Source of the DNA: Candidatus Bathyarchaeota archaeon | GTDB taxonomy: Archaea; Thermoproteota; Bathyarchaeia; Bathyarchaeales; Bathycorpusculaceae | DNA length: 7,811 nt | Assembly: GCA_030630585.1 (NCBI GenBank) | Contig: DAOVMU010000063.1 | Coordinates: forward strand, 1-7,811 | Direction: 5' to 3' | In this document: positions 6,080 to 7,811 of the stretch, piece after piece | Layout of the letters: every line of letters starts with the position of its first letter | Position numbering within the stretch: position 1 is the first letter of the stretch | The notes under the pieces: model-generated | Databases searched by the model: none | What the model was told of the DNA's origin: nothing | What the model saw: only the letters and a program-made list of their open reading frames with translations | Position numbers and translations under genes: made by a program

Positions 6080-6286
6080 TTATTTCCACGCTTCTATGAA
6101 CAATTTTTTGGCTCCGTTAGGCTTGAAACTCACTTTCACGGGTATGGAGTTCTTTTCTCCAGTTCTCTGATCCTCTTGCCAGTCTTTGAATGGGAATATG
6201 CTGTCTTCAGCTAAATCCTTCGGTAGATAAATCAAGTATTTGCCGTCTTTCCTTTTGAACAAACGTCCTCTTCCTTCATTAACCAC
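6080..6286 (-). CDS. conserved archaeal 68-residue protein of unknown function
   Basis: The N-terminal half, with GRLFKRKDGKYLIYLPKDLA and then EDSIFPF, is a pattern I associate with a short hypothetical protein found in Thaumarchaeota and Bathyarchaeia; this is from memory. The C-terminal half (IPVKVSFKPNGAKKLFIEAWK) should be two beta-strands, giving a small compact beta-rich fold. The middle segment KDWQEDQRTGEKNS looks like a variable loop. The start is GTG at 6284-6286, fixed by an almost ideal ribosome site, AAGGAGGTG (6295-6303), 8 nt upstream. A palindromic TATA-like stretch at 6363-6371 could drive it. It ends about 200 bp before the Cdc6-like gene, so the two are probably transcribed separately. 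The basic surface may suit nucleic-acid binding, which is a guess. Confidence 0.75.
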   Translation of the reverse strand: MVNEGRGRLFKRKDGKYLIYLPKDLAEDSIFPFKDWQEDQRTGEKNSIPVKVSFKPNGAKKLFIEAWK

Positions 6287-6294
6287 TTAGACAA

Positions 6295-6303
6295 CACCTC
6301 CTT
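6295..6303 (-). promoter_or_regulatory. near-perfect ribosome binding site deciding a GTG start
   Basis: On the minus strand this reads AAGGAGGTG, a full match to the 3' end of archaeal 16S rRNA, with an 8-nt spacer to the GTG at 6286. No ATG lies in frame nearby, so it decides the start of the 68-residue protein. Confidence 0.75.
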
Positions 6304-6512
6304 AAACTTAAATGCTATACGCAACTTTCACAACTTCATCGGTCATCTTATTTCAAATCTAGTTATATATGTCTTAACCTGCAAAAACAGCGAAAGAAAC
6401 CTCTTGAAACGAGGTGGCTAAGTCGATGTGACATATATAGAACGAATCCTTCAACAGTTATAAAAAAGGGGATTTTGTGTTATGTCGACGCGCATGTCTA
6501 CATATTCAAGTC
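6304..6512. other. AT-rich intergenic region with several TATA-like boxes
   Basis: No accepted gene. TATA-like stretches are ttatatatg (6363-6371), acatatatag (6431-6440) and ttataaaaaa (6459-6468). A small hairpin, ACCTC (6399-6403) / GAGGT (6411-6415), has a 7-nt loop. The first box is usable on either strand and may serve the minus-strand 68-residue protein. The third precedes an ATG at 6482 on the plus strand that opens a 43-codon frame antisense to the downstream regulator gene. Confidence 0.35.
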
Positions 6513-6779
6513 TTAAGTCGCTAGTACACTACGTATTAGCCGTGAAGAGTCAAATTCTTCTATTAATTCCAACCCTTTATCTGTGGTTTGATACAAATTA
6601 TCAATCTTTCTAATATAGCCAAGGGCTTTCAGAAACCCAATGTACCTCATGAATTGTTCATAACTTAAAGAAACCGAGCTAAGTACATGTGTTTTTCTAG
6701 TGCCATTCTTTGCGATTTTCAGAATGTTTACGGAAATAACTAAAGAGCCTCTCCTCTTGGATGGAAAAGCTGAATTCAT
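6513..6779 (-). CDS. winged helix-turn-helix transcriptional regulator (HTH_45-like)
   Basis: This 88-residue protein is a second member of the same family as the 2623-2982 product. Shared features are the basic N-terminus (SKRRGSL), the block ILKIAKNGTRKT (19-30), the helix-turn-helix SLSYEQFMRYIGFLKAL (37-53), the hydrophobic YIRKI, and the wing YQTTDKGLELIEEF (63-76). It stops soon after the wing, without the long polar tail of the other protein. It should bind DNA; the target is unknown. The ATG at 6779 has no clear ribosome site (GGGCGTGTT precedes it), which could mean a short or leaderless transcript. TATA-like stretches lie at 6790-6799 and 6816-6822. It stands alone between the MazG-like gene and the 68-residue protein gene. 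Confidence 0.82.
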   Translation of the reverse strand: MNSAFPSKRRGSLVISVNILKIAKNGTRKTHVLSSVSLSYEQFMRYIGFLKALGYIRKIDNLYQTTDKGLELIEEFDSSRLIRSVLAT

Positions 6780-6948
6780 AACACGCCCAATAGTATATAG
6801 ATGTGTTTTCTAGAAGATAAATCTATCGCGTGAGACAAGGGCAACCTTTGAATGTGTGCACTCGCTTTTTTGGTTATCTCATGTAAGCTCCTCTTTTTTT
6901 TTAAGAAAATGACTTCAGTATGCGTCTTAAAAGTAGTCATCTAGCGTG

Positions 6949-7263
6949 CTACATGGATTTCGATCTATGTCCTTCTCCATACTGGTATGCTCTTTTTTTG
7001 TTTTTCTCTAGTTTTTTCTGGAACATTTCGTCCATGTTTATTGAGGGACAGGTTAGTCGGCTTGTATCTAAGACGTAAAATATTACGTCAATTAGTTCTT
7101 CAGCTATTACTTCTTCAGTTTTACCTTTTTTCCAAGCATCACTTGCTTCACCCAATTCCACAAATGCAAACAGCAATTTTTTCGGAACATCCTCAGGTTT
7201 ATTGTAGAAACCCTTTTCCAAAACGAGCATCTCTATTTCCTTCTTCATTTCCTCCAAATGCAT
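6949..7263 (-). CDS. MazG-like nucleoside triphosphate pyrophosphohydrolase
   Basis: This 104-residue cytosolic enzyme belongs to the all-alpha NTP pyrophosphatase superfamily, which cleaves NTPs or dNTPs to monophosphate and pyrophosphate with magnesium and often clears non-standard nucleotides. The metal-binding pattern ExxE...ExxD is present: Glu36 and Glu39 (FVELGEASDAW), then Glu56 and Asp59 (EELIDVIFYVLD), 16 residues apart, in the normal range. The conserved tail KKLEKNKKRAYQYGE contributes the usual basic residues. The length fits a single-domain form, which probably pairs to make the four-helix active site. GGGAG (7272-7276) lies 8 nt before the ATG and a TATA box at 7305-7311 sits upstream, so it has its own promoter. 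The preferred nucleotide cannot be read from the sequence. Confidence 0.88.
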   Translation of the reverse strand: MHLEEMKKEIEMLVLEKGFYNKPEDVPKKLLFAFVELGEASDAWKKGKTEEVIAEELIDVIFYVLDTSRLTCPSINMDEMFQKKLEKNKKRAYQYGEGHRSKSM

Positions 7264-7304
7264 GTGTACTACTCCCTTTCCACCAAAGCGTCTAAGCTTC
7301 CCAA

Positions 7305-7311
7305 TTATAAA
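7305..7311 (-). promoter_or_regulatory. TATA box of the MazG-like gene
   Basis: On the minus strand this reads TTTATAA, centred about 45 bp before the ATG at 7263. Transcription would start near 7282, giving a leader of about 20 nt that just includes the GGGAG ribosome site. Confidence 0.5.
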
Positions 7312-7595
7312 CTAAACTAGATTACAAGCTTCTAATTTTTCTTTCTGTCTGGAAAACTAGAGCGCGCTACGTCCGACATGGACAACGACATCGACCTCTA
7401 TGAGACAGTAACACTGGGCACTCATTACGGATAAGAATCCCCAGCCCATCCGAACAAACAAAATGCTAATAAACAAATGTTGTTGACGTGGAGATATCTC
7501 CCGCAAAATCTCCCTTTTTCTGACAAAGTCAATTTCAGTTGCTATGTCTGATACTTGGGATGGAAGCGATATACTCGCGCGCGCACAGCCTGTTC
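7312..7595. other. intergenic region with GC-rich patch and low-complexity motifs
   Basis: No intact gene is accepted between the MazG-like gene and the KaiC-like gene. About 7361-7460 is roughly 53% GC, above the window average of about 40%. It contains four tandem hexamers of the form GACNNS (7375-7398). A 12-bp palindrome, GGAGATATCTCC, lies at 7490-7501, and a 12-nt alternating run, CGCGCGCGCACA, at 7576-7587. A minus-strand frame is free of stops from 7638 to a TAG at 7357-7359 but lacks a supported start. Confidence 0.4.
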
Positions 7596-7811
7596 CTACT
7601 TTCTTTCCTGTCTCTGTTTTTCCTTTCTCAGGTATAATTCACTCTCTAGGTACCTTTGATTATACATTTTCCTGATCTTTAGGAATTTTTCTAAACCTTT
7701 TCCCGCTTCTTTCTCGTAAATGTTGAGCTCTCCTTCAAATAGACCTAGAATTGCATGAATTTCTTCTGGGGGATGCATCTGGGGATTCATCACTGCCAAA
7801 GTGGTGAAGCC
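7596..7811 (-). CDS. KaiC/RadA-like (RecA-superfamily) ATPase, C-terminal part only
   Basis: The frame is open to the window edge, so the N-terminal and catalytic parts lie outside. The 71 residues seen begin GFTTLAVMNPQMHPPEE, continue with HAILGLFEGELNIYEKEA and end in KIRKMYNQRYLESEL plus a highly charged tail (RKEKQRQERK). From memory this matches the C-terminal end of archaeal KaiC-domain ATPases, where the last beta-strands of the RecA core (LAVMNP and GELNIYEKE) are followed by a KxKKMYNQxYLExEL helix. Walker A and B cannot be checked. In-frame ATG and TTG codons at 7790 and 7799 exist, but the sequence before them also reads as protein, so they are not starts. Such ATPases act in signalling, motility or DNA repair; the role here is open. 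Confidence 0.65.
   Translation of the reverse strand, partial: GFTTLAVMNPQMHPPEEIHAILGLFEGELNIYEKEAGKGLEKFLKIRKMYNQRYLESELYLRKEKQRQERK

Noticed and set aside
6390..6415. GAAAC-rich stretch resembling the end of a CRISPR repeat
   Set aside because: It occurs once only, with no regularly spaced copies or spacers.
5880..6512. Replication origin beside the Cdc6-like gene
   Set aside because: No repeated origin-recognition boxes (TTCCA...TGGAAAC type) were found in the gaps flanking the gene; scattered TTCCA words are not arranged as boxes.
2157..7023. Near-repeat CTCTAGTTTTT(T)CTGGAA at 2157-2173 and 7006-7023
   Set aside because: The second copy codes for part of the MazG-like protein and the match rests largely on a T-run; no longer similarity surrounds it.
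7490..7501. 12-bp palindrome GGAGATATCTCC
   Set aside because: One to two such palindromes are expected by chance in a window this long, and it is not placed at a promoter.

Overview
The window looks archaeal, most likely a Bathyarchaeia-type or related TACK archaeon of about 40% GC; this is an inference from the gene content. The evidence is an Orc1/Cdc6-family initiator paralogue, an MJ0936-type phosphodiesterase, a secreted NosD-like beta-helix protein with a VPEF C-terminal membrane anchor, two small archaeal winged-helix regulators of one family, a short conserved archaeal protein with the KRKDGKYLIYLPKDLAEDS signature, and TATA-like boxes with GGAGG-type ribosome sites. No rRNA, tRNA, CRISPR array or insertion sequence was recognised.

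Left part (1-3801, mixed strands). Positions 1-817 hold no intact gene. A minus-strand stretch at 64-425 reads like a decayed gene with one in-frame stop and a frame change. A 436-residue surface beta-helix protein follows (818-2128, +). A 329-bp gap with a possible terminator hairpin and three evenly spaced CCCATA boxes leads to a 41-residue protein (2458-2583, +). That gene converges on a winged-helix regulator (2623-2982, -). The regulator diverges from the MJ0936-like metallophosphodiesterase (3173-3670, +), whose leader carries a perfect 8-bp hairpin.

Right part (3802-7811, all minus). Read in transcription order it holds: the C-terminal end of a KaiC/RadA-like ATPase (cut by the window edge), a MazG-like NTP pyrophosphohydrolase, a second winged-helix regulator, the short conserved archaeal protein, and then a compact operon. 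That operon is a Cdc6/Orc1-like AAA+ ATPase, an ArsR-like winged-helix protein overlapping it by GTGA, a decayed third gene (3962-4384) interrupted by two in-frame TAA codons, and a small helical protein.

How they may work together: the Cdc6-like ATPase and its overlapping DNA-binding partner are probably co-translated and act as a pair, either at an origin or as a regulator. The other genes are housekeeping (nucleotide clean-up, phosphodiesterase), surface or regulatory, with no visible common pathway. The most notable unexplained item is the decayed or recoded third gene of the Cdc6 operon. Other items worth a look are the overlapping alternative hairpins before the phosphodiesterase and the GC-rich, stop-free intergenic stretch at 7357-7638.
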